Part shown: one piece after another, positions 9,667-21,554 of the stretch
How positions within the stretch are numbered: the stretch's first letter is position 1
Layout: each line of letters opens with the position of its first letter
Source: Salvia splendens
Lineage: Eukaryota > Streptophyta > Magnoliopsida > Lamiales > Lamiaceae
DNA length: 64,000 nt
NCBI RefSeq assembly: GCF_004379255.2
Contig: NC_056052.1
Span: 10,533,708 to 10,597,707, forward strand
Reading direction: 5' to 3'
Notes under the pieces: generated by a model
What the model was told of the DNA's origin: nothing
The model's input: the letters and a program-made list of their open reading frames with translations, nothing else
The model's database searches: none
Made by a program: the position numbers and the translations under genes

Positions 9667-11541
9667 AGCGACTCGAGGTCTAGACATCTCAAGGTGGAAT
9701 TGTTATTCAATGCAGTGGAAAGGTATCTAAGTAATTGCAGTTGAGGACGATCCGGCATGTTTTAAAGGTTGTCCCAAATGATGTAAGATTATAAGTTCTG
9801 TTATCTTCAAAGATAGAATTCTTGTATGAAGATCAAGAGAGGGGCTGAAAGCCTAACAGCGTGATAACTCTCAGGACAAAGAGAGATATCGAATTTTCCA
9901 CATTACCAAGGAGTCATACCATTAGAAACTTTTGCACTAATAAAATCAATTTCAACACCTAAGATTGTGAGAACCATGTCATAGTGGGAGCGTTCCTAGG
10001 AACATAACAAGTTCATGGGTCTAAGAGTGTCGCAAGACTCGGTCTTAGATTAACTTGAACATAATCCCTTTAACTACAATGTAGAATTGGTTCATTTGGA
10101 TATTCATCCTTGAAAGGGTGATAGATTCCAAACTACAATCTTAGATAAACAAAATGTTTTACAAGACTTGCAATACTACCTACAGGCTGTGTCAGTCAGT
10201 GGGGGCTAGTGTAAGTGCAAATGTAAATGTGGATCTCAAATGGATAGACAATGACAATGGGCTATGCACAAAGAGAAATATCATCTTCTTGGTGTCGTTG
10301 TACCAAGATTTGTTCGATCCTTCTGTCTATCAGAACTTACATACATTAGAATGTATGTATTATGATTGTCAAGACAGCTTTCTATTAATAGAAGTCTTGA
10401 GGAAATCATCTACAATGAACATCCTAATGGGTATGTAATATAGGGCAAGAAACACATGATTGGAAGCTTATGAAGACCTTTCTGGTCTTAGGCAAGCGTC
10501 TAAGTCAGAGTATATGTGTTTTATCAAGATTGTTAAATGTTTGAAATTTGACATGTGCCCTTAAATGTGTTGTAAGCACAAGGAAGTTGAAAATGCATTA
10601 AATATGGAATTATTGGTACTCTACGATGATGAAATCTACAAAAGTTGCAGACAACTAAGATTGACATCTAGCGTAGGAAACTGGTTGTCTACCCAGTTTA
10701 AGATAAAGAATTTAGAGAAACTAATTACATTCTAAGCATCTAATTCTTTAAGATTGCTAGAAACAATGTTGAGATTCTCTTAGGAATTCAATATATATAC
10801 ATAGCTTGGAACATTTTAGCATTAGAATTTCCCTGCAAAGGTTTTTACCTTTCAAGATGGAATTGTCTTGTCTCTAGTCAAGTGTCGTTTGACGCTTAGT
10901 GAGAACAAGAATTATGAGACTAGTTTTGGAGATAGATGTCTCATGTATGCTATGATGTGTACTAAGTTTGATATTAGTTGTGCTTTTGCATAGCAAGTAT
11001 ATATCATATTAACCATGGCGAAGGACTTTGATTGAGGTAATGGATATACCATAGTACTTGAGAAAGACTAATCGCTATATTCTAGTTTACCAGTCATTCA
11101 TGTATAATGTCCTTGGGGTTACACTGACTAAGTCTTATGACTAATCAGTGATCTAGTAAGTCATCCTCATTATATGTGTTTACATTAGGAGTATACTCCT
11201 AGTAGCTTTGATCGTAAGTTTGAGTATGCCTATGAGTGTTTTTACTCTAGCAACGGCTAACTCAAGGGACACACGAGATCATAAGCTAAGAATTCACATA
11301 GAGAGATGAAATTAATTAAAGATCAAGTACGCAACAAAGACATAGTAGTGGAAAAGATATTATCAGAGAACAACCAAGCAGATTTTTCACAGAAAATGCC
11401 TTTGTGACAACATGTTTCAAACATGATGTAAAATGAATGATAGTTCGATATATCTAGCTCCAAGACATGTTTTGTGTATAAGTGGGAGAGTTTTTGGCAG
11501 TGGGTATACTCGAAAGCATGTTTTGAGTATAAATGGGAGAT
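9667..11541 (+). pseudogene. Ty1/copia pol remnant (reverse transcriptase and RNase H)
   Basis: No intact frame survives, but blocks can be read in order. ELLVLYDDEIY corresponds to the YVDD region; VGNWLSTQFKIKNLEKL to the following block; CLMYAMMCTKFDISCAFA to the SLMYAMLCTRPDI block; and DIVVEKILSENNQADFSQK, near 11341-11400, to the RNase H end. The order and the LTR that follows show a plus-strand copia element. Its 5' LTR and most of gag and integrase are not recognisable; the stretch 9667-10150 shows no clear homology. Confidence 0.78.
11531..11541 (+). other. Polypurine tract of the copia element
   Basis: AAATGGGAGAT lies directly before the LTR start TGTTAGG, as in most copia elements. 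A near-copy (TATAAGTGGGAGAG) lies at about 11477-11490, so the tract region is partly duplicated. Confidence 0.8.
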
Positions 11542-13036
11542 TGTTAGGTTTAGTATACTGAAAATCATGTTTCGAGCAAGTTCGCACGAATAGAATCTTG
11601 CTTGTATACGGAAAAACTCTGCAATCCACTTTTAACCCGATTCAGTATTATTCGAGCAGTTTGCATGAATAGAATCAGTATATTATTACATTGTGTTTAC
11701 TTGTGCATTTATAAGATGTTTTATAAACATTTAAATGCATAAGAAGTAAACAAGCCTAAGTCTTTTGCTTAGTAGACTGGGTGTGGGCGTCGTCCACTTT
11801 AAGGTAACTACAGTCGGTTCTATGCAATGCTTTGCAAAAGAAAAAGAAGAATTTCACAACCTAGATAGGCTTTGGCTTGCAATGTCAGTCCGATTATTTC
11901 TAAGCCTTATTGAAATAAGATGACGTTGGTGTGGTATAGCACTGAATGGATCTAACAGCAAGACATGTTTTTATGTTATCTACTGAAAGACTAGGTCTTG
12001 ATAAAATACTATTTCTCAATCTACATACGTTAGCATTGAGCATACGGTATTGATTATGCACTACTTTGACTTATCAAAAGGTGCGGGTTTTTTGCAACCC
12101 AATAATCCTGATATATTGGGTAGTGGTGATTAATATCTAGCGATGCTAGGATTGCTATTATGTTGAATCGTGCGCGAGGTGAGTCTCGTTTGATAATGTC
12201 CTCAAAAGGAGCTTGAACAAGGTTTTATTATTCAGAGTTTTACTACTCTATGAATAATAAATAAGTGTTTCTTGCTAAGTCCACTCTTGGAATTAATAAG
12301 ATGTTAATTAATTAAGTCCATAGCAGACTTTAATTAATTAAATGGACATTTATATCTTAAGCGCGGGAAATAAATAATAAACAAAATGGAAACCCGGATT
12401 ACTTGTAATTTCGGATTTGGATAGGGAGGTCAATATTACTTCTGTAGTGGCCGCTCGTAATATTTCAATATAAGCTTGTATTAAATTGTGGGTTCAATTT
12501 AATTAGTAAAAAACTAATTGGGGGAGCCCTATCCAAAACCTTCCATAGATCCCTGACTGTGCCCAATATGAACTATTATAAATAGGAGATTAAAGGAGAA
12601 AGAAAAACACAGTTTTTAGAGACAAAGTTTTCGTCCCCCTCTATTTTGAGAGGAGCTCGAAAATTCTCTCTCCTCCTCCGTGAGGAATTTGTGTCTTCTT
12701 TATTCGAGTCCTAGTATTTCGATAAGATCAGCCCACACTGATTTCGAAATACAGTTCGGGACACCAGTCAGAAGATCCGTGGTCTAGTATTGAAGATCAT
12801 CGTGGAGAAGGCGCGAGCAATCGACGATTATTTGGAGAATCAAATCGGTAACTCTAAACCGTAGAATTCATGTTTTAGGATTTATATTCTTTAAGCATGA
12901 ATTATTTGCATTCTAGTATGCAATTCTGTGTTAACATGTGAATAGATTAATCACATAATCTGTCAAATAGATCCTACATCTGATTTATTTGTTTTGTACA
13001 AGTCTTCTGCTGTGCAAGGGGCTCCAAACCCCAACA
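11542..13036 (+). repeat. 3' LTR of the plus-strand copia element (1495 bp)
   Basis: It begins TGTTAGGTTTAG after the polypurine tract and ends AACCCCAACA, giving TG...CA ends. The retroelement promoter and transcript start are expected inside it; a TATA box is annotated separately. No 5' copy is present in the window, so the element is 5' truncated or rearranged. Confidence 0.82.
12577..12584 (+). promoter_or_regulatory. TATA box of the copia LTR
   Basis: TATAAATA stands in the LTR, followed by a purine-rich leader (GGAGATTAAAGGAG) and a likely transcript start. This is the usual arrangement of U3/R in a copia LTR. Confidence 0.6.
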
Positions 13037-13099
13037 CTATCCACTTACACTATTTTAACTATTCTTTCCTTCCCCTCTCTTACTTTATTAGTTATGCAT

Positions 13100-13149
13100 T
13101 AATTCTCGTGTCGTCCCAAATGTCCATATTTATATAGGACGGAGGGAGT
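13100..13149. repeat. Right terminal inverted repeat of a truncated Stowaway-like MITE
   Basis: The end TATAGGACGGAGGGAG followed by TA is the Stowaway-type terminus. No matching left end is seen; the copia LTR ends only 60 bp to the left, so the left half may have been lost or displaced. Confidence 0.55.
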
Positions 13150-14230
13150 AGTTTTTAAAATAGGCATTATTCCAAATATCAAAACAGATAAATACTTATG
13201 ATATAAGCTCATGATAAAGACAATGATAATGCTCTTTTGCGCATTCTTGGGTTTTCTAAATCGAGATATAAGCGCATGATGAACACTATCTGCATGATGA
13301 TAGTGTTAGTGGAAGGTGTTGAGACCTGATTGTAGCCGCAAAAGAAAGGCAGAAGATTGCGACAAAACTCAACTGATGAGACTGTGGAAAAAACGAAAGG
13401 ACTTGTAATTTTAATGCAAGATATATAAAAGGATGTGTGCCTTCCATAGGAGTGCGAATTTGGAGATATTCTACTATATCGGTATTTATGCATGAAAATC
13501 GAGAAGATAATGCAAAAGCCAATGATAATGGAAATGATCCGGAAGAGAAGACTAAAACCTACTGCTAACAATTTTTGGCCACGACGCGATAACCTCATAT
13601 GAACACGCACGAAGTTAATGAGTCTGAGTTAAGTCTTATAAGGTTTGGCTCCTTATCGCGTTGTCCCAAAAAAACCCGATGATTTCGGAGTTGGTCGGGT
13701 TAGTTCGGGTATATGTTAATAAATGAAATTATTTTTTTATTTTTTTAATTAATAACATATTTTATTTTAATTTTATTGTTTAAATTTAAATCATAATAAA
13801 ATTTTAATCATATTATAAGGAAAGTAGATATTCATGGATATCCTTTGCCAGACCTAATATCCAAGGGTCCTGACCTCCTAAACAGCCCACATATCTCGCC
13901 TATATAAAGAAGACTACATGCCTGAAGAAAGGGCTTAGCCATAGTTTAGTTTAGTTTAGTTTTCCATTCCAAGAGTTTAAGTCAACCAACCTGGCCAACT
14001 TATTGGGTTTCGGGTGAGCTCTACTCGGATTATGAGTTAACCGAGTGCGAGCTAATTAGGCTGGAATCGCATTTGGTTAAAAAAATTTAACCTTAACCCT
14101 CGAAATTTAGTGAGTTATTTGAGATAGTCCACAAGTTTTGGGTTGCATTGATATCCCTAATAATGAAAAATAAGTGCATCTTTATGAATTCATAGTCATT
14201 ATTTAAATTTTGTATCTTATCATAAAATAT
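13150..14230. other. Intergenic, no gene seen
   Basis: AT-rich sequence. A 133-codon minus-strand frame at 13209-13610 has low-complexity content and no recognisable domain. A TATATAAAG motif near 13902 has no gene attached. Confidence 0.6.
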
Positions 14231-14445
14231 ATTCCCTTCGTCCTATCTAAGTGGAGGCAAAAAAAAATTTAGCAGAGATTAAGAAATTGTGTTGAATGGA
14301 TTAAATAAAAATTAAATAAAATATGAGAGAAGAAAAAAGTTGAAGAGATAAGAGAGAGTAAAATAAGTAATGAAATAAAATAAAGGTAATTAAACATTTT
14401 ATTTTTTATTATAAAAAAATGACTAACTTAATTAGGAATACTACT
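14231..14445. mobile_element. Degenerate Stowaway-like MITE
   Basis: The left end (CCTTCGTCCTATCTAAGTGG) pairs imperfectly with the right end (TTAATTAGGAATAC). The purine-rich interior (GAGAGAAGAAAAAAG) is typical of this family. Confidence 0.45.
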
Positions 14446-15479
14446 CAACTTCTATCCACACCTTATTTTCATTGAAATTATTTGAACTCTAATAAATTAA
14501 TTAGAGGGGGAAGTATTGTCCTTCGTCCTTAGAAACTTTGAAATTCGTACCTTTCAGATGTGAGGATTTATTTTCATTAATGGGATGGCATTTACCGAGT
14601 GGTTGATAATCGTTTGATTGTAAAAGTTGTCACTACATTATTTTCGTACGTTTGGGCTATTAAAGGAAATTTTTGAAAGTGTCTCTACATTATTTAGTAT
14701 AAAAAAGTATAAAATAAAATGATGAAAAAGAATAAATTAAAGTTCTAAACCAATGTTCATCTTGACCCGAAACCTACTTAAAGCATTACTCCTAATTAGT
14801 CATGCTTTATTAATTGAGTAAAAAATTCTATAATAACACGATTTCGATGCCGTATAGAATATAAGTATTGAATTAAATTCGGTCTCGGCGATTTATAATT
14901 TCTAGAACAATGTTAGCTGTAATCTTTGAATAAAATTCCAGTTTGGTAAAACAATATTAGTAAAAATAACAATAAACATCACGTAATTATTTATCCAATC
15001 GCGTTCGAGAGACTCCGTTTATTACCCAAAAATACCTTTTCCATTAAATTGGAAATAGTATTGTCATTATCTGAGTTGGGGGTGGGGTCTTCAATAGCAA
15101 AATTACAATAAAGTAATTTAATTTGAATGTAGATGTATTTGTTGTTGAAGGTATTGTCTTGATTTAACTGTTTTGGGAAATATCGCTTTTGTTGATAGAA
15201 GTCCATGTGCCTCCTCAGATAATAGTATTGTGGATGTCCCATCAACATACATATTCACCAATCCCACCTTCTGCAGATTTAATTCATAATACACCCGTCA
15301 TTTTCATATAGTGGTCGTATCATCCTTATTCCTTTATTTATTTTTCATTTTCATTTCATTTCATTTTTTAAAGTCTCCTATTTCTTTGATTATACTCCAT
15401 TCTTTTTATAAAAATAAGTATATTTTAAAATAACACATATTTTAAAATATCTAATCTATTATGAAGAAGTCAACTATGA
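14446..15479. other. Intergenic, no gene seen
   Basis: AT-rich sequence with no convincing coding frame, repeat boundary or RNA gene. Confidence 0.6.
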
Positions 15480-16440
15480 ATGTCTTGTGGTACCATCTCT
15501 AGAGCATGGAGTCATCTACCAAACCCATAAGCAAAAATGGGACAAATAATCGGCAGCAAAATTTCCTTCTCTATGCACATGATGGATAACCACTGAATTA
15601 AAATCTTGAATCAAATAACGTACCTTTTGCACAATGGCTCGACAATTAACACAGGCATCATAACGTCCCAAAATCATTGATACTCCAACAAAGTTGTCAC
15701 TCTCCACCTCTAACTTTCTAAAACCTAAATCTGTTGCCAGTTGTAGACCGTAGATGCACCAAAGTTCTACAGTTAGAATAGAACACTTCCCAACATTGAC
15801 AACAAATACATATCTCTAAACACCTAGATTATCACAAGATAATCCTCCACCAAAAGTTTGTCCTAAACCTCCTTCTAGGGGCAGCCATGTTGACCTTTAA
15901 TGTATCTCTAGACGGTGGCCGCCAACTAACTAAGATAGGCGATCGAGAAATACTCAGAGCTCTATTGTCCCCTATCCTAGCCTCCACCACCGATTTGGCC
16001 ATATTAATGATTTCCATCATAACAACTTCATGTCCTCTCCTAATTCCTTTGAAAATAAAATCAAGATCTCTTTTTCCAAATGTACCAACATCCTATTCCA
16101 AAAATTAAACTCCATATAAGACCATTCCCCATCAAACTCTAAGAGCTAATATTTTGAATCAACCAATTTGTCAGACTCAACGACTACTTAAAGAATCTTT
16201 CCTCCCCATCATATCTCATAATGCCCTTCCATGTTCTTAGAGCATCGGTACAGTCTCGTAACATATGTAAACTACTCTTAGTTCCACAACCGCACATGTC
16301 ACAAGAATCTTTCCTCCCGACCATATCTCAGAATGCTATTCCATGTTCTTAGAGCATCGGTACAGTCTCGTAACATATGTAATCTACTCTGAGTTCCACA
16401 ACCGAATATGTCACAAGAATCTGTCTCCGATAGTCGCATC
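15480..16440 (-). pseudogene. LINE (L1-type) 3' remnant: zf-RVT region and RNase H-like domain
   Basis: Reading on the minus strand, a zinc-binding RVT motif (CDMCGCGTKSSLHMLRDC) near 16270-16320 is followed by VSWRPPSRDTLKVNM near 15900. VESDNFVGVSMIL and VVIHHVHREGNFAADYLS follow near 15530-15705. This is the order of the plant LINE C-terminus and its RVT_3 RNase H domain. Stops and frame changes are frequent. A 112-bp tandem duplication lies inside the zinc-finger region. Confidence 0.8.
16193..16416. repeat. 112-bp tandem duplication within the LINE
   Basis: Units 16193-16304 and 16305-16416 both begin GAATCTTTCCTCC and match closely along their length. A third partial unit starts at 16417 (GAATCTGTCTCC). 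The unit is not a multiple of three, so the duplication also shifts the frame. Confidence 0.88.
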
Positions 16441-16782
16441 CACACCGCTTCTTCATATAAGATTTTATGTCTTTGTATTTTAATTTCTCCTCATTCCTTA
16501 TTCTACAATGATAAATATAAATTGATTTCGACTTAAATGCAATAAATCAAAATTCGAAAAGTGTTTTTGGTATAGTTTTAGTGTTAACCTAAAGATAAGT
16601 ATTTTCTTCAAAATACTATAATAGGATTGGTTTTGCAGTACTGTTGGAGATATTTCTCTACTGCATTTTAAGTTTTGTAATACTGTTGGAGATAGTCTTA
16701 ACACGAATAATACATAAAATAAAATATATTTCCATTAATGCAAAAGAAAAACTACATATTAACATAATATTCATTTCTTGTA

Positions 16783-16988
16783 CTTTCTCTGTCCCCTAAA
16801 AATAGAAACTCTTTCCTTTTTGGTCTGTTCCCTAAAAGTAGAAACTTTCTATTTTGGGAAATTTCTTTCTCTTGAATGAGGTGAGACTCATTTCACATAT
16901 ACACTTTTCTTTCTATCTCTCTCTTATACCAATTTTGAATTAAAACTCATATCATTTCAAAAAAGTTTATTTTGAGGAATGGAGGAAG
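16783..16988. mobile_element. Stowaway-like MITE
   Basis: The left end CTTTCTCTGTCCCCTAAA pairs with the right end TTTGAGGAATGGAGGAAG, and TA flanks both sides. Internal sequence is non-coding. Confidence 0.68.
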
Positions 16989-18042
16989 TATAATTCAGGG
17001 TTAAATTCTCACACTAATTGGTGAAAGGATTAGTGGTACATGACACTCATTAGTAGTATTAGACCAATGGGACTTAGTACTTGTGTCAGTTATGATATTG
17101 TTATTACTTATTTATTTTATTTGCCAACACCCTCTTTTAGTTTCTTCAAGATGAATCTTGAAGTAGTTGAACTTTTGATTCGGTTGGACCATACCTCTAT
17201 GAAACATGTCTAACTTTAAAGCTTAGATATACTGCTGAGTTAGTTATTTTTCAGATTTAGTCTGTATATATTGTTGAATTAGTTAAATTTAGTCTATAGT
17301 ATTTTAACCACTTTGATACCATGATCTAATTCCTACATCCTAAAATTAATTAGTGATAATAAGAATAATATATGTTAGTAGTTTTAGTTATCTCTTTACA
17401 CAACTATCTTGGATATTCTAGAATATTTTTCGTTTGCCAGCATATTTTCTAAGTACTATTAGATAGTACTTATAAGCCAAGCAAATTAATATTAGCCAAA
17501 TTCTAACGAATCTGAATTTATATATATTAAAACAACATGCGCTTTGAAAAATGTAGCACCATGTATGTTGTTGCATATAATAAAAAAAGATCGGTTAGAG
17601 CCAAAATGCTATGCGCCAGTCAAGCGCTGCTGGAGAAGATATGGCGTTAGAGTTTAGACACACATGCACATGTACATGTATTTGTATGTACATGTGAGGC
17701 TACACATGCAATTCAATCAAGATTTTGATTCACGTGTTACAGTTTATAGTTAGAAACTTTGTAATAATAGAAAATCAAACATTATGTCAGGTCAGGTGTA
17801 TTTATTTTTTTCCAAAGTTTCAAAATAAAACACTTCATAATCATGTGACGAAGTAATTGATCATCCAACCATAGGCGTAAGGTTTCTTGAGATGCATGCA
17901 CCAAAGTAAGTTAGGGGATGTTTGACTGATTTATAAGCTAGGTACTCTAATTGGCTTCAAAGATGTGCATGAATGTTTGACAAAAATGCTACTCCTTCGA
18001 TACACTCTAAGTAATATACGGAGTATTTTCTTTTTTATGATG
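16989..18042. other. Intergenic, no gene seen
   Basis: AT-rich DNA with a run of CACATGTACATGTA-type repeats near 17660-17700. No coding frame or known element is recognised. Confidence 0.6.
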
Positions 18043-18251
18043 TTCCCTCCGTCCTATGCAAAATGTCAACATTCTTGAATGACACGGGATTTTAGGAGGA
18101 GTTGTTAGGTTGAATAAGTAAAGAGAAAAAAGATGGTTGAATATTTTAATGGGAATAGAGGAGAGAGAAATTAATGTTCAAATATAGAAAATGAACATGT
18201 TGAGTGAGACAAACTAAAAAGGAAATGTGGACATCAATGGGACGGAGGGTG
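18043..18251. mobile_element. Stowaway-like MITE
   Basis: The left end TTCCCTCCGTCCTATGCAAA and right end AATGGGACGGAGGG are inverted repeats. The interior has the usual purine-rich GAGAAAAAAGATGG tract. Confidence 0.75.
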
Positions 18252-18521
18252 TACATTTCTTAAATAGATAAATCATTCTCCCTACTTTTTCTCCCTCTTA
18301 CTTTATTTTCTCTACAGAACTCACAAATCAACGTTAAATAAAATCTCATACCGAATAAGAAATGCTCCACTTAGAATAGGAAAACGAAAATATTAAACAA
18401 CATATAATCTCCCAAGAAAATTAAGTTTCTTAATGCCATGGCCAACTCATGATTTCATAATCTTATCAGCAATATTCACTTTTAAAAAAGTATAACCACA
18501 CTATAATTTTGTTGTTTACTA

Positions 18522-18772
18522 ATCTCTTCGTCCGTCATTAGAGTCTCATTTAAGTTCTGCACGAATTTCAAGAAATATAAAGGAAAATGGGTGGAAAAAT
18601 ATAATGGAATTTGAGACCCATTTTTATATATTAATTTTATAATAAAATGTGAGTTAAATGAGTTAGTGGAATATGAGGTCTACCAACCAATTATAATAGA
18701 AGTGAATTGAAACTTCTAATCGCGGACGAACTAAAATGATAAATCGAGACTCCTAATGGCAGACAAAGGAAG
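18522..18772. mobile_element. Stowaway-like MITE
   Basis: The left end CTCTTCGTCCGTCATTAGAG pairs with the right CTAATGGCAGACAAAGGAAG, followed by TA. An inner second copy of the right motif (CTAATCGCGGACGAAC) lies at 18716-18731. Confidence 0.68.
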
Positions 18773-18866
18773 TAACATATACCCTTCTAATTTGATATAT
18801 CTTCAATTTTCATTCTCTTTAGGGTTTTCTCACTTTAGCTTACAAATTCAAGTATCAAATACTATA

Positions 18867-19080
18867 TACTACCCGTTTCGTTCCACAAGGATATGCACTT
18901 TTGGTCGGACACGGGTTTTAATCCATAATTAGTAAAGTAAGAGAGAAGTAGAAAGAAAAGTAATTAAATAATTGTTAGTGGAGAATGAATCCTGCCTCAT
19001 TAGAGAGAGGAGAGTTTCTAAATTTAGAAGTACATATTCTTGTGAGACGGACTAAAAAAGAATGAGTGCATATTCTTGTA
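18867..19080. mobile_element. Degenerate Stowaway-like MITE
   Basis: The left part GTTCCACAAGGATATGCAC is matched in inverse by GTGCATATTCTTGTAG on the right, and by a nearby partial copy (AGTACATATTCTTGTGAGAC). Confidence 0.55.
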
Positions 19081-19238
19081 GAATTACAAGAGTATATGAC
19101 AATAATATACAAATTCAAGTGTCAATGTAGTATGACTTGATCGTACAAGTAACAAAAGTTTAAAAAACGGTGTAGAAGTGATCTGCACTTTAAGTAAATG
19201 ATCGTGATATATAGGCTTTCTTTAAATCGATTCATAGT

Positions 19239-19414
19239 GAGTGATAAATATAAGTGAATTAAAGACTGTCAGAGTTATGATATTAATTAGTTTGTTTATT
19301 AATTCCACACTATAAATAAGCCTTTTGAGTGATAAATATAAGTGAATTAAAGATTGTCAGAGTTATGATATTAATTAGTTTGTTTAATAATTCCACACTG
19401 TAAATAAGCCTTCG
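19239..19414. repeat. 88-bp direct tandem duplication
   Basis: Units 19239-19326 and 19327-19414 both start GAGTGATAAATATAAG and differ at only a few positions. The high identity indicates a recent event. Confidence 0.92.
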
Positions 19415-19450
19415 TTAATCATGGTTTTTAAGATGCTTAAATAAGATGTA

Positions 19451-19687
19451 CTCCCTCCGTTCCATAGTAGTAGAGACATTTCATTTTCTGCACTCGTTTT
19501 AAGAAAATGATATTAAATAGTTAAAGTGGAGATAGAGTAAAGTAAGAGAAAAAATAATGTAGAGAAAAGTCTTATCTATAATATTCTCTCTTTTACTTTA
19601 ATTTTTCTCCACTTTAATTATTTATAATTATTTTTTTAAAGAGAGTGTGCAAAATGAAATGTCTCTATTACTATGGAACGGAGGGAG
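19451..19687. mobile_element. Stowaway-like MITE with long inverted repeats
   Basis: The left end CTCCCTCCGTTCCATAGTAG and right end TACTATGGAACGGAGGGAG form nearly perfect inverted repeats over more than 30 bp. The interior is also largely palindromic. TA precedes the left end; the right flank reads CA. Confidence 0.9.
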
Positions 19688-20036
19688 CAATAATTATGTG
19701 CACGGGTGACGAGTTGTAAAGCCACATTCGTAGTCACTTGCCTCACCTCATGGTAGGTATGTGGACATGTATATATATAGGATTGAGTTATTTTTAAGAT
19801 TTTATATTTTCAATTATGATTCGTATATATTCGTTGGGAGATTTTAGTATTACATAAATATCAAATTGTTACTATTTATAAAATAAATTTGTACATTAAA
19901 ATTTAACTTGTTGCAACTGTTGTTTAGATGATTCATATAAGGAGGAATTAAAAAAAAATTAATTAGTATAAAAATAATTATAATTATCTTAAAACTAGAT
20001 GAGAGATTATTAGAATATAAGATTTGTAGTTGTAGG

Positions 20037-21546
20037 TAGAGATGCACACTGTTCAAAAATCGCTGGTTCCGAGAAATTCCTTGAACCTAAACCAGTCTGG
20101 ATAGTTTTTGACAGTTCTGGTTCCGGTTTAAAAACCGCCAGTCACGACGGCGGTTCAGGGGCGGTTCGGTGGTTCGTTTTTATTTGTATTTTTTGTCTTT
20201 TTAGTCTTTATTTATCTATGAAATGTGCGTAACAAAAATTCTAACAATAAGGATGAAAATTACAATTTTATTGATATAAATTTAAACGAGACTACAAGTT
20301 ACAACGATTACAATTTACAAAAGACTTGAAGTCTTAAATAATAAATTTATTTCAACGATACTACAACGAGACTATTTACAAATTACAAAAAAGACTTGAA
20401 TTTTTGAACAATAAATTTATAAGTATATATTCTTAGTAGTCGAAGGAGATGTTTCTACGTACCTAAATTGAGGATACCTTTAGCAATTCAACCTTAAATG
20501 TTGAGTTTAGTCTAATAATCAACAATCATGGTAGAATTGTCAAAAGATTCTCGGATTTAGTCTTATAGAGAAGCCTTCTTCACCGATTAGAGTATATACA
20601 AATACAATTATTTAATTGTATTTGCATATTTTTAGAGTTGAAACAAATGAAAAAAAGAAATAAAGAAAAAATGTCTTGAGCTCAACTTAAATTTAAAATT
20701 TAAACTGAGGTGCCTACGTATCCTCAATACTCAATTGCATTGGGAATCAAAGCCCACGTAGTTCTTTTACCTGACTTACCTAGTTGGCGGTAGGGGCATG
20801 CCCATATTCTATTGGATGAACTGTCTTCATATGACGGATGAGAGTTCGATATCCCCCACCATCATTAAATTTGTAGACTTTGTTGTTGTAGTTAATACAT
20901 GCATTAAACTCTGATGTCATCTCTTGAGATAACGGATCAGCACTACTAGACACTATTGGGACCATCTTGTAATGTTTAACAAATATAGACTTCGTTGATG
21001 ATAACTTAGAATTTTTACTGCTTTGTGGTACGGGCGGAGGAGAGGGATGCATGTCCTCATCGCAAGAAGAAGACATGTTGAAATTGAAGTATGAGAATGA
21101 GAGTAGAAAATAGAGACTAAGAAGAGAAATCATTGTCAATAGAAGAATGGGGTGGGTAGAAATGATGGGGAATGAGGTATTTATAGGAGAAAAATTGAAA
21201 AAATAAGATTTAAAAAAAATAATAAAAATTTTAACCGATGGAATCGGCAGTTTAAGGGTGAACCGGCGGTTAAGTCCACGGTTTCTGACCATAACCGCCA
21301 GTTTCTAACTAAAAACCGGATGTTTCCGACCACTTTTCTGCAACACTACACCTAAAAAGCCTAGGACCTAGCCAGAAAACCTACTTGATCCGTTGAACCG
21401 GCGGTTCTGATTTCTCAAATTCTTGAACCTGAACCGAACCATTCGAACTGCCGAACCGTCCAGCGGTTCGAACCACCATGCTGGTTCCGATTCCGGGTTA
21501 CGAACCGGCGGTTAACCGCCGATTCGGTCCGGTTTTTGCATGTCTA
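20037..21546 (-). mobile_element. Non-autonomous hAT element (TSD GTTGTAGG)
   Basis: The 8-bp target duplication GTTGTAGG occurs at 20029-20036 and 21547-21554, and the ends TAGAGATGCA / TGCATGTCTA are inverted repeats. Subterminal DNA is full of AACCGCCGGTT-type palindromes. It keeps a BED-type zinc-finger ORF but lacks the transposase core. The 3' stretch near 20710-20770 (CTACGTATCCTCAATACTCA) matches the 3' region of the larger hAT element at 59-62.6 kb, so this is a deletion derivative of a related element. Confidence 0.93.
20780..21076 (-). CDS. BED-type zinc-finger fragment of a hAT transposase
   Basis: Ninety-eight codons from MSSSCDEDMHPSPPP to the stop. The block SIFVKHYKMVPIV and GGGYRTLIRHMKTVHPIEYGH aligns with the N-terminal domain of the hAT protein at 59894-60181. 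The terminal H-x4-H pair is present, but only one of the two expected zinc-binding cysteines is visible. The start at 21076 is preferred over the frame's first ATG at 21292, because the earlier residues are hydrophobic translation of non-coding AT-rich DNA. Such a truncated protein could bind element ends without catalysis. Confidence 0.6.
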   Translation of the reverse strand: MSSSCDEDMHPSPPPVPQSSKNSKLSSTKSIFVKHYKMVPIVSSSADPLSQEMTSEFNACINYNNKVYKFNDGGGYRTLIRHMKTVHPIEYGHAPTAN

Positions 21547-21554
21547 GTTGTAGG

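Noticed and set aside
13209..13610. 133-codon minus-strand ORF
   Set aside because: No domain, hydrophobic low-complexity translation of AT-rich DNA, no promoter or splice context.
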